DNA of 64,000 nucleotides from Cladorhizidae sp. MBARI D1340-BT2 (Eukaryota > Porifera > Demospongiae > Poecilosclerida > Cladorhizidae), in the NCBI GenBank assembly GCA_028752905.1, contig JAQNBH010000009.1:26210370-26274369 (forward strand). The letters are read 5' to 3'. The first letter of the stretch is position 1. Every line of letters begins with the position of its first letter. Position numbers and translations under genes: made by a program. Positions 11,711 to 25,195 of the stretch are shown piece after piece. The notes beneath the pieces were generated by a model, which saw nothing but the letters and a program-made list of their open reading frames with translations, made no database searches and was not told the origin of the DNA.

Positions 11711-12640
11711 AAGGTGATTTTAATGTCACCTAACAGGTATAGCATGGAAGCAAGTCAGCGTTCTTCTCTGTAACTAGCGATCATTTATACTTGAGCCAAG
11801 AATTGATTGTAAAATATTTACTATACCCACAGAGATCAGAATGCTCACTTGGCTTCCATTAAGCTCAAGTGCACTGTCCTTGCGACATCCATACATGTGA
11901 ACGAACTCTAGGGATACACATACAATATATTTGTTTCAACATGTCCTTCATCTCTGTCTGTCCTTACTTTATAGGAGGTGAGTTACAGTATTCTATGGCT
12001 AGGATGCCAGACTTCAATTTAATTGAACATGTCTCTTGGCTCTCTGTGTCCAACCTTCTTCATGAAATCATCATAGTATGTAAGTTACAGATCTAGGATT
12101 ACATGCCTTGATCAACTTTAATTAATTTACATGTCTCTTGGCTCTCTGTGTCCAACCTACATGTATTTCATGAAACCATCATAGTATGTAAGTTACAGTA
12201 TATCTTAATCTAGGATTACATGTCTTGATCAACTTTAATTAATTTTCATGTCTCTTAGCAGAAGGCCACATATTATTATTATATAAAACTTTATTTCTTG
12301 TTCTGCTTTATGTGAGTGGGCGGAGGAAGTGATAAAAATTTATATAACAAATAATAAAACTTACTGACAATCACAAATTGCCATCATAAACAGACTCTTC
12401 CTTACCTTTACTGCTGTCTCTGCAAGCCAATGAAAGCACCTGGCTAGCCTGAAATCCCTCCACTATTTATAAAATATCCACTCCTGCTTGGATTTATGCA
12501 GCGGCATCTAGGAGGACATGGCATTGTAGGTGCTAGCTAACATCAGGAGAGAAAGAGTTACGCTGTACATGCTTCTTCTGTGATGGTTTGGCATTTGTAA
12601 CTATCGTTTAATGAGTAGTATCAGTTCCAATGTTGAAAAG
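11711..12640. repeat. Dispersed non-coding repeat (copy also at 48.4-49.2 kb)
   Basis: No gene is seen. Segments such as CTTTATTTCTTGTTCT, CTGCTGTCTCTGCAAGCCAA and CCCACAGAGATCAGAATGCT recur in the same strand sense, but in a different order, at 48450-49090. Within this stretch a unit of about 115 bp containing CATGTCTCTTGGCTCTCTG is repeated at 12020-12250, and 11905-12010 resembles 18730-18830. Confidence 0.65.
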
Positions 12641-15600
12641 AAGCTAATGAGCCCATTTTGAAAAGAATGAGGGATTCCAGACAGTTTTTCCTCAAAACGC
12701 TCCCAATTGGAGCCAAATAGAACTTCTTTCGGTTAAAAATGGAGATTTATCACCATAAGACGTTTTCTGTTGTTTAAAGAGTAGAAATAGCTCCATAATG
12801 TTGAAAAGAAAGCTAATGTACCCATTTTTACAAGATTGAGCGATTTCAGACGGTTTTTTCTCAAAACGTTCATCAACAAAAGAAATTTTATGTCGTTTAA
12901 GTGTAGAAACAGTTATATAATGTTGAAATGCCCATTTCGACAAGAATGAGCGATTTCAGACATTTTTTTCCCGATTGAAATCGCTCAAAAACGTCCCCAT
13001 TGGGCAAAATAGAGCTTCATTCGTTAAATACGGAGATTTCTCACCAAAACATGTTTTCTGTCGTTTAAAGAGTAGAAACAGTTCCATAATGTTGAAAAGC
13101 AATCTGTGCCACTATTGAGACAGTTTTTCCTCAAAACGCTCAAAAACGTCCCTATTGGAGCAAAATAGAGCTTCTTTCGGTTAAAAAGTGGAGGTTCCTC
13201 AATAAAAGACATTTTCTGTCATTTAAAGAGTAGAAACAGTTCCATATAGTTGCTATGTTCCCATTTAGACAAGAATGACCAATTTCAGACAGTTTGTCCT
13301 AAAAACGCTCAAAAACATCCCAATAGGAGAGGTTAAATATGGAAGATTTCTCACCAAAAGACGTTTTCTATCCTTTAAAGAGTAGAAACACTTTGATATT
13401 GTTGAAAAGGAAGCTAATATGACAATGTTTACAAGATTGAGACTGTTTTTCCTCAAAACGCTCAAAAACGTCGACAGGTTAAAAATGGAAGATTTCTCAC
13501 CAAAATACGTTTTCTGTCATATAAAGAATAGAGTTGAGTCAACCGCTGATGTGCATAATTTTGACAGAGTTTTTCCTCAAAACGATTAAAAACCTCCCAA
13601 ATGGAGTAAAATACAGCTTTTTTTGACGTTTTCTGACATTTAAAGAGAAATAGTGCTAATTTGCTATTTTGACAAAATTCTGGCAGTTTTTCCTCAAAAT
13701 CATCTAAAACAGGCAAAATAGAGTTTCTTTCGGTTAAAAACTGAAGATTTCTCACCAAAAGAGATTTACTGTCATTTAAAAAGCAGTATATCGGTTCCAT
13801 AATGTTGAAAAAGAGCTAATGTACCCATTTTGACAAGAGAATGAGACGGTTTTTTCCTCAAAATGCTCAAAAAAGTCCAAATTGGAAACCAAATAGTGAT
13901 TATTCTCACCAAAAGATGTTTTCTGTCATTAGAAACAATTCCAAAATGTTGAAACCATTTTTACACGATTGAGCAATATCAGACATTTTTTCCTCAAAAC
14001 GCTCCCTGGAGCAAAATAGAGCTTCTTTCGGTTAAAAAGTGACATTTTCTGTCGTTTAATGAGTAGAAACAGTTCGATAATGTTGAAAAGGAAGCTAACG
14101 TTCCCATTATAAAAGAATGAGCAATTTCAGACAGTTTTTCTTCAAAACAGTTTAAAAAAACGTCCCAATTGGAGAAAATGAGCTTGTTTCGGTAAAAATG
14201 GAAGATTTCTCAACAAAAAACATTTTCTGTCGTTTAAAGAGTTGAAACAGTTCTATATTATTTTATGAAAAGGAAGCTAATGTGCCCATTTTGACATGAA
14301 TGAGCGTTTTCAGACAGTTTTTCCTCAAAACGCTTAAAAACATCCCAAATCTGTTAAAAAGGGAAGATTTCTCACCAAAAGACGTTTTCTGTCATTTAAA
14401 AAGTAGAAACAGTTCCATAATGTTGATATTGTGCCATTTTTACATGATAGAGCGATTTCAGACAGTTTTTCCTCAAAACGCTCTAAAACGTCCAATTGGA
14501 GCTAAATAGAGCTTCTTTCGGTTAAAAACGTAAGATTTCTCAACAAAAGATATTTTCTGTCGTTTAAAGAGTAGAAAGAGTTCTATAATGTTGAAAAGGA
14601 AGATAATGTGCCCATTTTTACAAGATTGACCGATTTCAGACAGTTTTTCCTCAAAACGCTCTAAAACGTCCAATTGGAGCTAAATAGAGCTTCTTTCGGT
14701 TAAAAACGTAAGATTTCTCAACAAAAGATATTTTCTGTCGTTTAAAGAGTAGAAAGAGTTCTATAATGTTGAAAAGGAAGATAATGTGACCATTTTTACA
14801 AGATTGACCGATTTCTGACGGTTTTTCCTCAAAACACAAAAATATCCAAAATGGAGACGAGATTTCTAGCCAAAAGATATTTTCTCTCATTTAAAGAGTG
14901 AAAACAGTCCCATAATGTTGAAAAGGAAGCTAATGTGCCCATTTCGATGAGAATAAGCGATTTCAGACAGTTTTTTCTCAAACCCCCTCCCAATAATAGC
15001 TTAAAGGGGAGATTTCTCACAAAATATGTTTTCTGTAATTTATAGAGTAGAAACAGTTCCATAATATTGAAGTGGAAGCTGTGCCATTTTGAAGAGATTG
15101 AGGGATTTCAGACAGTTTTTCCTCAAAACGCTAAAAAACATTGCAGCTTTTTTCGGTTAAAAAGTGAAGATTTGTCACCAAAATATGTTTTCTGTCGTTT
15201 ACAGAGTAGGAACAGTTATATAATGTTGAAAAGGAAGCTAATGTACCCATTTTGACCAGAACGAGCGATTTCAGACAGTTTTTTCTCAGAACGCTCAAAA
15301 ACGTCGACAAAAAGACCTTATTTCGTTAAACAGGGAAATTTCTCGCGAAAATACATTTTCTTTTATTTAAAGTGTACCTTAAAGTGTACCAAAAAACATT
15401 TACTGTCATTTAAAGAGTAGTAACAGTTCCACAAATGTTGAAAAGTACCCATTTTTTAAATAATGACCGATTTCAGACAGTTTTTCCACAAAACGCCAAA
15501 AAAAGGCCCAATTGGACCTTATTTTGATTAAAACGCGGAGATTTCTCACCAAAAGATGTTTTCTGTCGTTGAGAGTAAACAGTTCCATAATATTGAAAAG

Positions 15601-16965
15601 GAAGCTAATGTGCCCCTTCTTACAAGATTGAGCGATTTCAGACAGTTTTTCCTCCAAACACTCAAAAACGTCCCAATTGAGAAAAATCGAGCTTCTTTCG
15701 CTTAAAAAGTGGAGATATCTCAATAAATGACATTTTCTGTCTTTTAAAGGGTATAAAGTTCCATTATGTTGAAATGGAAGCTAATTGCCTATTTTGACAA
15801 GAATGAGCTATTTCAGACTTAAAATGCTAAAAAACCTCCCAAATGGAGCAAACTAGAGCTTGTTTCGTTAAAATAATGGAAGATTTCTACGTTTACTGTC
15901 GTTTAAAGAGTAGAAACAGTTCTATAATGTTGAAAAGGAAGCTAATGTGCCCATTTTGAGAATGAGCGATTTCAGTTTATCTCAAACGCTTTAAAAAGTC
16001 CCAAATTGAGTAAAATAGAGCTTTTTCTGTTTTAATGATTTATTTTCATCAAAATATGTTTTCTGTCATTTAAAGAATAAAAACAGTTCTTTAATGTTGA
16101 AAAAGAATCTAATGTCCCAATTTTGATGAGAATGAGCGATTTCAGACAGTTTTTTTCTCAAAACCCTAAAAAAGAAAAAAAAATTAGCGATTTAAGACAG
16201 TTTTTCCCCAAATGTCTAAAAATGTCTCAATTGGAGCCAAATCGTCAGTTAAAAAGTGGAGATTTCTCAACAAAAGATGTTTTCTGTTATTTAAAGAGTA
16301 GAAACTGTTGCGTAATGTTGAAGAGGAAGTTAATGTGTCATTTTGAAAAAATTGAGCGATTTCACACAGTTTTTCCTCAAAATGCTCCAACGTCCTAATT
16401 GGAGCAAAATAGAGCTACTTTCGGTTAAAAAGGAAGAGTTCTCACTAAAAGAATAGAAACAGTCCTATAATGTTGAAAAGGAAGCTAATGTGACCATTTT
16501 GTTGAGAATGGACATTTGTTTCTCAAAACACTCCAAAAAACGTCCCAATTGGAGGTTCTTTGGTAAAAAAGTGGTGATTTCTCACCAAAAGATGTTTTCT
16601 GTAATTTAAAGTGTAGAAACAGTTCGTTAATGCTGAAGTTGGAGCTAAGTGCCATTTTGACAATTCAGACCGTTTTTCCTCAAAACACTATAAAATGTCC
16701 CAATTGGAGCAAAATATAGCGTTAAAAAGGAAGATTTCTCACTAAAAGAAATTAACTATCGTTTAATGACCAATATTGAAAAGGAAGCCATTTTTGACAA
16801 GAATGACCGATTTCAGACAGTTTTTCCTCAAAACGCTAAAAAACGTCCCAATTTGAGCAAATTAGAGCTTCTTTCTGTTAAATAGGGGAGATTTATCACT
16901 AAAAGAATTTTACTGATGTTTAAAGATTAGAAACAGTTCTATAATGTTGAAATGGAAGCTAATTG
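12640..16965. repeat. Satellite array, monomer about 150-200 bp, about 26 copies
   Basis: Monomers share GATTTCAGACAGTTTTTCCT, CAAAACGCTC, AAAACGTCCCAATTGGAGC, AGAGCTTCTTTCGGTTAAAA, GATTTCTCACCAAAAGA, GTCGTTTAAAGAGTAGAAAC, AGTTCCATAATGTTGAAAAG and GAAGCTAATGTGCCCATTTT. Divergence and small deletions make unit length vary. Two adjacent copies (around 14480 and 14664) are almost identical with a 184 bp period, indicating recent local duplication. Short reading frames in all frames are repeat shadows. It ends abruptly near 16965. Confidence 0.95.
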
Positions 16966-18300
16966 TGTAGGATCTTGCAAAAATAGCAGGATCACCCATA
17001 AAGAGTCCTTCGAGCACAGTAGTTGTGATCAGCCATTGCCACTAACAACCTTTTTCCTGTCCAACCAGGCTTGTTAATAGCAACTTCCCTCTCAATTGAA
17101 AACAACCTTCAAAATAAATGACGGGTAGATGGAATGAAATAAATATTAGCCTCAGGTGCTATTAGAAAATGCATTGAAATTGTCCTAGCCACCTTTCCTT
17201 CAGGTAAGTTTTTTTATTTTATATAACATCATCTCGCTTGCAAATTTAAGTTATGATCTTAAAGCCTGCTAAGACCATTTAAAATAAGTTATAAGATACT
17301 AGATTCATGTAGACTAATAATAGGCAGCTGTGCATACTCAACCCCCTAATGCCGCATTGATATCTCATGTTCTAACAGTTGCTGGTACAGAGAAGGGCCG
17401 CCATATTTAAAAGCTGCTTTGGTATTGGAATAATATTCCCATTGAAGTGGCCCCTCCCACCCACATGTGACTATCCAATGCTGAACATTGTATTAAATAG
17501 CAGCTTTGTGGGCTAAACTTCTCTCTGTGAAATATATTTTAGAATCCGTAAACTCTGGTCATTAAGCCTCTCATGTTTAGTTTGATTAAAGTTGTTAATT
17601 AAACGTCCATCTTATCCTTAACAATAACAACATTATTCCGCATCATTATGGTATCTTGTTCTGAAATTATGCTCTGAAAGTGTTTCAAATAAATATCAAT
17701 TTATGACATGTGAACAAGTAGGTGTCAACATTATAATGTGTTTGAAAGAACATTGAGCAAGAATATTAATAGCATAACCATGGCTGCAATTGTCTGTAGC
17801 TGTTCACAGTTTCTTAAAGAGTATTTTGCTGCTCCAATGCAGAGCACTTGTAACCTTTCCCCCGGTGATCTAGCAGCACAGGTCTCCTGCATGGCCTCTA
17901 AGGTAGCAAAACACTTTCTATGTACCCTATGATGAGACACCTAAACCTTAACGGATGCCAACATTGCACCTGTAACAAGAATTGTTCTCTTCTTTCGCTA
18001 ATATCTATTGTTGATGTTCACATAGTTTTGTAGATAAATATACTTCTCTGAGTATGAAATGTAAGAGAGACTATCTCAGAGGCCTTGCTCCTGCATTTAA
18101 TATGGTTTGGGAGTCTGAATATTTCTTTTTGTGCCATCGAGAGGATAACTCGTTCTTCAACAGGCTCACAAGTAATTCCTCAGTGAAGCTCTCTAAACAG
18201 ACAGGATTTTTGGCCTGAAGCTCGCTTATCACAAGACAGAACCAAACAGAGATTATATTGGCAAACATAACAATGACCTCCTAAAGCAACATAGTCCATG
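16966..18300. repeat. Dispersed repeat related to 49.3-50.1 kb and, inverted, to 61.6-61.8 kb
   Basis: No gene is visible. Matching blocks include TTAAGCCTCTCATGTTTAGT and CCCATTGAAG with CTCCCAC, present in the same order at 49300-49760. The 17730-17940 part also matches 49840-50060 and, inverted, 61590-61790. The copies are diverged and contain indels in all frames. Confidence 0.6.
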
Positions 18301-20660
18301 CTTTCTACAGTGGTAAGGTGAAGATTTCTTGCGCCAGAAAAGAACTAGTTAATATTGACCATAACTTGATAGTTGTTTAATTGCATAACTACAAGTGTGT
18401 TTTCTATTATCATTTTTATTGTGTGGTGATTGAGGCACTGAAATTCAAGGCCTGCTGCTGCACTTTAACACCAGGGTTCATATAATCACTTACAAGAAGC
18501 CGAGTGCTAAGCTTGCAAGTGGTGTGCCTTGCAATGTGGCCCAGCATTGCCTGTAGATTCCTGATGCACTAGACTCTTGGTCCATGCTTGTGCATCACAT
18601 ATCTGTAATAATCACAGAGGGTGTTTAATTGCCATTAGAAGTTTGATATAATAAAATGATGTGCAAATTTAGCCGTTGTTGTTGGGATTCTCCCACCAGC
18701 TGGTGGATCTCAATAGACTTTAGGGATACACACAGCTTAACTTAACTATTTATTTATATTAACGTGTCCCTCATCTCTCTCTGTGCTTACTTTATAGATG
18801 GTGAGTTACAGTATTCTATGGCTAGGATGACATGATTTTGATCAACTTCAATTTATTTCAACTTGGCCCTTGCTTCTTCATGAAACCATCATAGCCGGTG
18901 AGTTCGAGTATTACATGTCTAGGATGACAATTGTTCACTGATTAATGTCATGTCACTTTTTCTTGGCGTTATATTAACATAGTTTGATAGTTACATATAT
19001 ACATTGCTGGAGTAATGCAAGAAACACACTTGTAGTTAAGTAATTAAACAACAAATTATTGTTGCAAGTTAAGGTCCATTTTAAGTTTAGTGTTTGTAGA
19101 GTCTTGTGGAGTGCTTGTAGATATATATACTGTGTTGTTGGAAATTACCACTTAAGTCAATTCAACTTGACTTGTAAGATGCCCAATCATGCATTGAGCA
19201 GCAAGATAATAGTCACTAGAAGAACGTGTGTAAAAGGGCAAGTAGTAGCCACTAATGGAGCTAACTAATGTGCAAGTTGGCAATGAAGCGCAGTCAAAGA
19301 AATATTTGCATTAAACGTTTTGGGGGTAGTCCAAAAAATAAATGTATTTTATTTACCAACATGCCTTTAGCCACACCAGAGGTGGAGAAAGGGATAAACA
19401 CCTTGTGTTGATTTAGTGGCTATTTGATTAGGAAGAGGTCTAGTTTGTGCTAAAAAGGTCTATAAACTGCCTTCACCAGTAGACTGACCTTTACCCCCTG
19501 CATCCTTGATGCAGGTACATGTGTTTAGTGACCTAAAGTAGAGGGAACTTCAAAACCTGAATGCCTGAATTGGCCGCATAAATATCTCCAGATTGCAAAG
19601 TGCTAAAGATTTGAAATTATCACCAGTTGCATGATCCCGCTGTAGTATTTGTGGCAAGCCTTCTATAATAGTCGTAGTTCTTTTCTAGCTCTAGCCCTTG
19701 CCCTAGGCTAAGACACAATTGTTGTCTGTCTGCATGCTAACGTATAGTTACAATATTCTAGGTGCGCTCTATGAGATAAACAGAAATTCATAACTCCCAC
19801 CACCATCCCCTCCCATCCACACACCCCTGCTTGATCCTGCCTCTCCCTAAATTGACCATAATCTAAAACTCAGTTGAACCATGTATCTGCCTTAGTTTGG
19901 CTGTAATGTCTGTTTTAAAGTTTTGGGCCATTGACTAAGGACGCCCAGGGTCCAAAACCTTCCCAGTGTAGGGCAGTTATAGACATGTGTATGGAGGCCA
20001 AAGATGGCCAAGCCTATAAACAGCTTGCATGCATGCTATACACATACAAAATGCAGATTCCTATGTATTGACCTAGGAAATTTTCTATAAAAATTTATAT
20101 CAAGCTATATTGTGTGTGTGAGTGTGTATTATATTTATATTTACTTTTGTATAGACCCCAACACAAGCTTCAGTGTTTCTAGAATTACAATAACTTTTGT
20201 CAATAATCAACTCCAAATTTTACAATGGTACTTTTCTACTTTGGTTAAGCATCAATCATGACTATATCTCCTCCTGTTCCACACCAAATATTTCTTCCAT
20301 CGCTGATGAGATGTCCACACATGACACCCTCCAGCTCCTCTATACAGCAGTTCAAACATCTTTCATACCTTACCTAGCATGGATTGATTGCATCTGCACT
20401 TGGGCACTGCTTCACAAGTGGTTGTATTGATTGTCCATATTCTTGCCTGCTAATGCTACAGGTACTCTATATAAGTACAGGTCTTCTATTGCAAAGTTGT
20501 AAAGCTGCAACTGAAGTTTCCTCTCCCACTCCCACTTTCCCTTCCTAGATTTGGGGAGGTGTGTGTGGTTGGCAGTGTTTGTCTATTGTTGCCGCCACGC
20601 GGTACCTCCCTTGTATTGCTGTTGTGATAAAGTCCTGCTTTTGTTTATTGTGATATTCAG
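18301..20660. other. No gene recognised; scattered repeat fragments
   Basis: Frames are short and without domains. Bases 18730-18960 resemble 11905-12200. Bases 19540-19640 carry a fragment of the foldback element found at 47.4-48.2 kb (CCGCATAAATATCTCCAGAT shared). Nothing else is supported. Confidence 0.5.
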
Positions 20661-23370
20661 CATATGTGACAGGATTTGGGAAAAGGGACCTTATCGCGCA
20701 GAAAATGATTTTGAGTTATAGCACAAAAAGTATGCATGGGTCACTATTTCTTATATATATTTTTTTAACTTTAGCACTCTCTAGAATCTTTCCTTTACCT
20801 CTGTGCCAAGTTTGGTGTCTAGGTTCAGTCCAGAACAGGTCAAAATAACAGTTCGAAAACTTGTCAAGTTTTCCATTGCGGCGTATACGGAGTGACTTCG
20901 CGGTAAAAGTTCAATTAGCATTACGTCATTCTCCAATTAGCATACCGCGCGGCATACTGCGGTTGTTATGGAACCACATAAACACTGCCAGCTGCAATGG
21001 CTTGGATAAGTAGTAATGAGGCAGCTAAGGCTATTAATTCTTTTAGCAGCTATTCCTCAGGAGACCAGCTGGCACTGCTAGATGTAATTGAGCAGTATTT
21101 CACCAATGAGGATGATGAGGACAATGATCCTCCATTTGAAGGTAAGTAGACAATGGTAGCTACCTCATTTCTCATTAAAAGATTTAGATAATTATTATAA
21201 AATAAATTGATATAGAACTTGACAAGGAAGGATCTGAAGAACATGGTGACAGAGAAGATGAGATGGATGCAATGGATGAGCAGGGTGACAGAGATGATGA
21301 GATGGATGTGCAGGGAGTAATGGATGCAATGAAACTGATGATCTGCATGGCGAGTTGGATGAACCAGGAACTCCATCAGAGACCGATTTGGCCTTGGCAC
21401 GATTGTCCAGTCTTTGTGATACAGAACTAGAGTATCGGCCGACTGACTTGGACGAGGAAAAATCAATCACAATGTTCATGTCTGCAGGTTGTGGTTGCCT
21501 GAAGTGGAGGGGACGGACCTGTTCAGCACAGTTTTCTGTGGGTCATGTACAGGAAGTCAGATCAAAATGCTTCGAGCTCTCACACTGTCAGGGGTCATTT
21601 ATTTGGGTGTTGAGAGTATTATCACACTAGAATAGCACCTTAACATTCAGTTATTGACAAAAGTGTGGGAGTGTCATAGGATATTTATGTTGGTTTACCT
21701 GCACTCCTTGGTTTCTTTTAATCATGTGCCGTAATTCTTGGATATGCATTACCCAGAAGAGACGAAGTGTTACTGATAACTGCATGAGACAAAAAAATAT
21801 AAATCATACTACTTTGGATATACTTTGGATAGTAGGGGAATAAAGATTTATTCACATGACATTGTTACCTTCTTTGATAGGTGCACTATCCTTCAGATCC
21901 TCTCCAGCCAGGTCCCATGTACTTTCTTGTAAGTGCAGTATCTTTGGTGTACACTGCGAAGGAATTCCGAGGCAGGTGAACTACCTGACTGATGAGGCCA
22001 GCGATTGTGGCAAAGGCGCCAATGTTGTGGTGAGCCAGCTTCATCACTTCCTTGAGACTCATGGACTTGGAGAGACAGAAGTGTTCCTCCATGCTGATAA
22101 TTGCACGGGACAGAACAAGAACAATAGTATGATGCAGTACTTGTTGTGGAGGACTCTAACAGGAAGGCACAACAAAATCACGTTGTCATTTTTGGTGGTA
22201 GGGCACACAAAGTTCTCACCAGATTGGTGCTTTGGTCTTCTTAAGAGGAAATACAGAAGGACGAAGATAGGGACATTGAGTGGCCTAGCAAGTGTTGTCA
22301 ATTTATCTGCAGATTGTAACTTCGCTCAGTTAGTTGCAACCGAAGATGAAGCAGTCATTGTACCAACATTCGATTGGAGTACTCTTTTTGCAACTCACTT
22401 CAAGAAGATCATTGGCATTAAAAAACTCCATAACTTTTTCTTTGATAGCCGTGTTCCTGGCAGTGTGTTCGTGAGGGACCGATGTGACACAGTGGAACAG
22501 GAGATCAAACTCTTCAAACATACTTGGAAACCGCAACAGAATGGTTTGCCACTTGTAATACATCCCAAGGGTCTTACTCTTGAACGGCAATGGTACCTGT
22601 ATGAGAATATCAGGCAATTTTGTCCTGACTCTGACAAAGACACTACCTGTCCATTACCCCCAAATCCAAAACCAACAAGCAGGAGCAGTACCCCCAACTT
22701 CTGAACAATGAAGTGGAATCTCATCTCAATCTCAAACACACCACATAACTAACAGTAGGAAGCTACATTGCAAATTTGTCCTTTTTTAATGTATGCTAAT
22801 AATTATTAATGCTAGCCTGTACATACTCTACTTATTTATGCCTAGTGCTAGACCTGGCTAGCGCTTACTCCCAGTACAAATCCAGACTGTTTTGGATGAA
22901 TCTTTAAGCGAATGACTGGAAATTCACAGTCTTCGATCACTTCTTTCCCGAAAGTACCGACCCACTTTCGACAGCGTCTGCTTCGAAGTCCACAGTCTTA
23001 GTTAGCCAGCGTTCTATAGTTTTAGTTAGCCAGCGTTCCATAGTTTCACTTTGTCAGACAACAGCTATAGCTATTTACAGTCGTTTCTTTCCCGGCAAAA
23101 GTAGCCCCACCCGTTCGTAACACGGTAATTTACGGAGTAAACATTTTAGCTTTCGTCGTCAACTACAACGCCCAGTTATTGAAATAGTCACGGTTTTAGC
23201 CAGTATACTTAAACCTGAAGCTCTCGCTCATATCTTCGGTGTCAGAGTAGCTCTAGACTTGATACAAGGCTTATTTTGAACCTTATAAATCGGGCTTCAA
23301 CATGGTATAGCTAACTCATATATTTATTTTTGCGCGATAAGGTCCCTTTTCCCAAATCCTGTCACATATG
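20661..23370 (+). mobile_element. DUF7869-type DNA element with perfect 40 bp inverted ends
   Basis: Bases 20661-20700 and 23331-23370 are exact reverse complements over 40 bp; the inner part starts TGACAGGATTTGGG and ends TTATCGCGCA. The outermost CATATG is itself a palindrome, so it may be part of the 40 bp repeat or a 6 bp target duplication around 34 bp inverted ends. Between them lies a plus-strand gene whose C-terminal half is a DUF7869 protein. Inverted ends this long and perfect argue strongly that the gene is cargo or transposase of a DNA transposon. I cannot assign it to a named superfamily from sequence alone. Confidence 0.82.
20997..22704 (+). pseudogene. DUF7869-domain protein, broken by deletion and frameshifts
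   Basis: Exon 1 (20997-21141) encodes MAWISSNEAAKAIN and an acidic tail and ends at a GTAAGT donor. Exon 2 starts at 21216 in phase and is Glu/Asp-rich. A frameshift near 21330 moves it into the frame continuing to about 21590, which has a Cys-rich GCGCLKWRGRTC motif. A central segment appears deleted before 21880. The C-terminal part has PSDPLQPGPMYFL, a second frameshift near 21930, then PRQVNYLTDEA, LHADNCTGQNKNN (acidic motif with Asp, Gln and Asn typical of DUF7869), GHTKFSPDWCFGLLKRKYRRT and a tail to 22704. The domain is probably a nuclease-like transposase core; its function is not established here. Confidence 0.75.
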
Positions 23371-24796
23371 ATGAACGCATCGACTGACATCACATGCAAC
23401 TGATTCAGTGGATTGGCCCGAAAGGAGAGGGATGAGAATTACGACTCTATAATTAGCTAGTGGCAGATTGGAATAAAGCAGCAGAAATAATTGATGTTAC
23501 TGCGACGAGGCTAATAGCATCCATGTATATAGGCAACCCCGAGAAGTGCATGAGGGCCTTCATGGAGAAGAGGATGAAGAATACACCGAAAATGAATATC
23601 CAATACACAATTGTTAGTACGCATGGAACTTAGTGAAGTCGGTAAAAATTTGAGAGAGGCACTTGACACTGACCACACTGACTTGAAGGACAACTTTGAG
23701 ACATCTGAAAGTGAGCTAGTATTATTGTGTTGTTGATATGCACAGTAGAACCTTCCTTTCTTCTAACTATAGGAGCTAGTGATATTGTGTTGTTTATGTG
23801 TCAGTTCATCTCCCTTACCCTTGGGTTCCTAACTATGGGAGTTAGTGGTATTGTGTTATTGATCTGTGCAGTGTAACGTCTCTTACTCTTGGGCTCCTAA
23901 CTATGGGGGGCTAGTGGTATTGTGTTGTTGATGTGTCAGTGGACCTTGGTTTCCTAACTATGGGAGTTAGTGGTAGTGTGTTGCTGATGTGTGCAGTGGA
24001 ACCACCATTACACAGGGCTTCTAACTATTGGAGCTAATACTATTGTGTTGTTGTGTGAGAAGAACCTCCCTTAGCATTGTGCTACTAACTATGGGAGATA
24101 GTTGATGTGTGCAGTTGAACCTCCCTTACACTTGGGCGCCCATACTAACTATGGGGGCTTGTGGTATTGTGTTGTTGATGTGTGCAGTGGAAACTACCTT
24201 ACACTTGGTACACATGATGGTGCAGGTTTTGTTTGGGCTAGAACAGAAAGAAGAAAAAAATTAGAAATTGATAAACTGATTAACAGGATAAACATTCCCT
24301 AGGTGGAAGGAGGGTCAAGGCTAGTAGGTGATTACTGATATGATGAAACTGGAGTACTTTCTCTTTCAAGAGAGAAAGATGCATTATACTTGATAATATT
24401 TTTATCTATGATCTTAATTAATATATATTCATGTGAGACTTCTTCATTTTGGGGTGCACACTTATGGCGGTGTGTGCCTTAGTAAATGTGTGTTTTGTAG
24501 AAATCCTTTTATATGCTTCTTGGGTTGTTTTGTTGGATTGGTTTGTTGGTTTTAGGTTCTGGTTTCTTTTGTGTCCCTTGTGCCTGAGTGTCCTGCTTGT
24601 CTTCAGATTTTTGGGGTCTACCTTGAGGAGAGGAAGAGGAGAATGCAGAATAATTTTTATTGTAGCTAGGGACCCTTGTTGTGACCATGGCTGTTTTTAT
24701 TTCCGGTTTGTGTTTTATATCTTGTATTAAGGAGGACCCTGACTGTGTTTTTATTTTCATTTATTTATTATTATTATTTAACTTACTCATACTATA
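23371..24796. other. Mostly non-coding, with a minisatellite in the middle
   Basis: A stretch starting MELSEVGKNLREALD near 23622 could be a small exon (acidic, helix-like) followed by GTGAGC, but nothing supports it further. The rest, from 24200, is GT- and AT-rich with no recognisable gene. The Gypsy element begins at 24797. Confidence 0.4.
23715..24200. repeat. Minisatellite, about 80 bp units, about six copies
   Basis: Units contain CTAACTATGGGAGTTAGTGG, TATTGTGTTGTTGATGTGTG and CAGTGGAACCTCCCTTAC, with scattered substitutions and length variation. No reading frame is conserved across units. Confidence 0.8.
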
Positions 24797-25195
24797 TGTC
24801 AGCAATACTTTCCCTTAGTATTCACTGCGCCGACTAGTCCTCACTCTGACTAGCCCAATACTTTCACCCCTAGGCTTTATAAGAGCCTTCGTACCCTTCA
24901 CCCAGGTAAAAGTGAACAATGATTGCTTTGTACATCAATATACACAGTTCCCAGTGATCTATCAGCTAGTCCAGCCTGTTATGCGCTTGGCTCTAACATA
25001 GATACTACTCTCTCTCTCTTTGCTAGCTCTCTAGCTATCTCTTTTATACTAATAGTTAATTGCACACGGATTTACACCCGGCACTATGGTCTTGCACACG
25101 AATACTGTGGTCTTGTAGATGAATGTTCGGATAATGTTCTTGGACATTGTTGTGGTCATAACCTTTGTTCTCCGTTATGTCTTCCTTCTCTGACA
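24797..25195 (-). repeat. 3' LTR of the Gypsy element
   Basis: A 399 bp LTR, paired with 29842-30236. It starts TGTCAGCAATACTTTCCC and ends CTTCTCTGACA on the plus strand. An AGGTAAAAGT tract and a pyrimidine-rich CTCTCTCTCT run differ slightly in length between the two LTRs. Confidence 0.95.

Noticed and set aside
12640..16965. Possible CRISPR-like array or tandem gene family in the 4.3 kb repeat
   Set aside because: Whole monomers of 150-200 bp repeat without unique spacers and no conserved frame; this is a eukaryotic satellite.
22059..22739. Minus-strand frames over the DUF7869 gene
   Set aside because: Shadows of the plus-strand frame that carries the conserved motifs.
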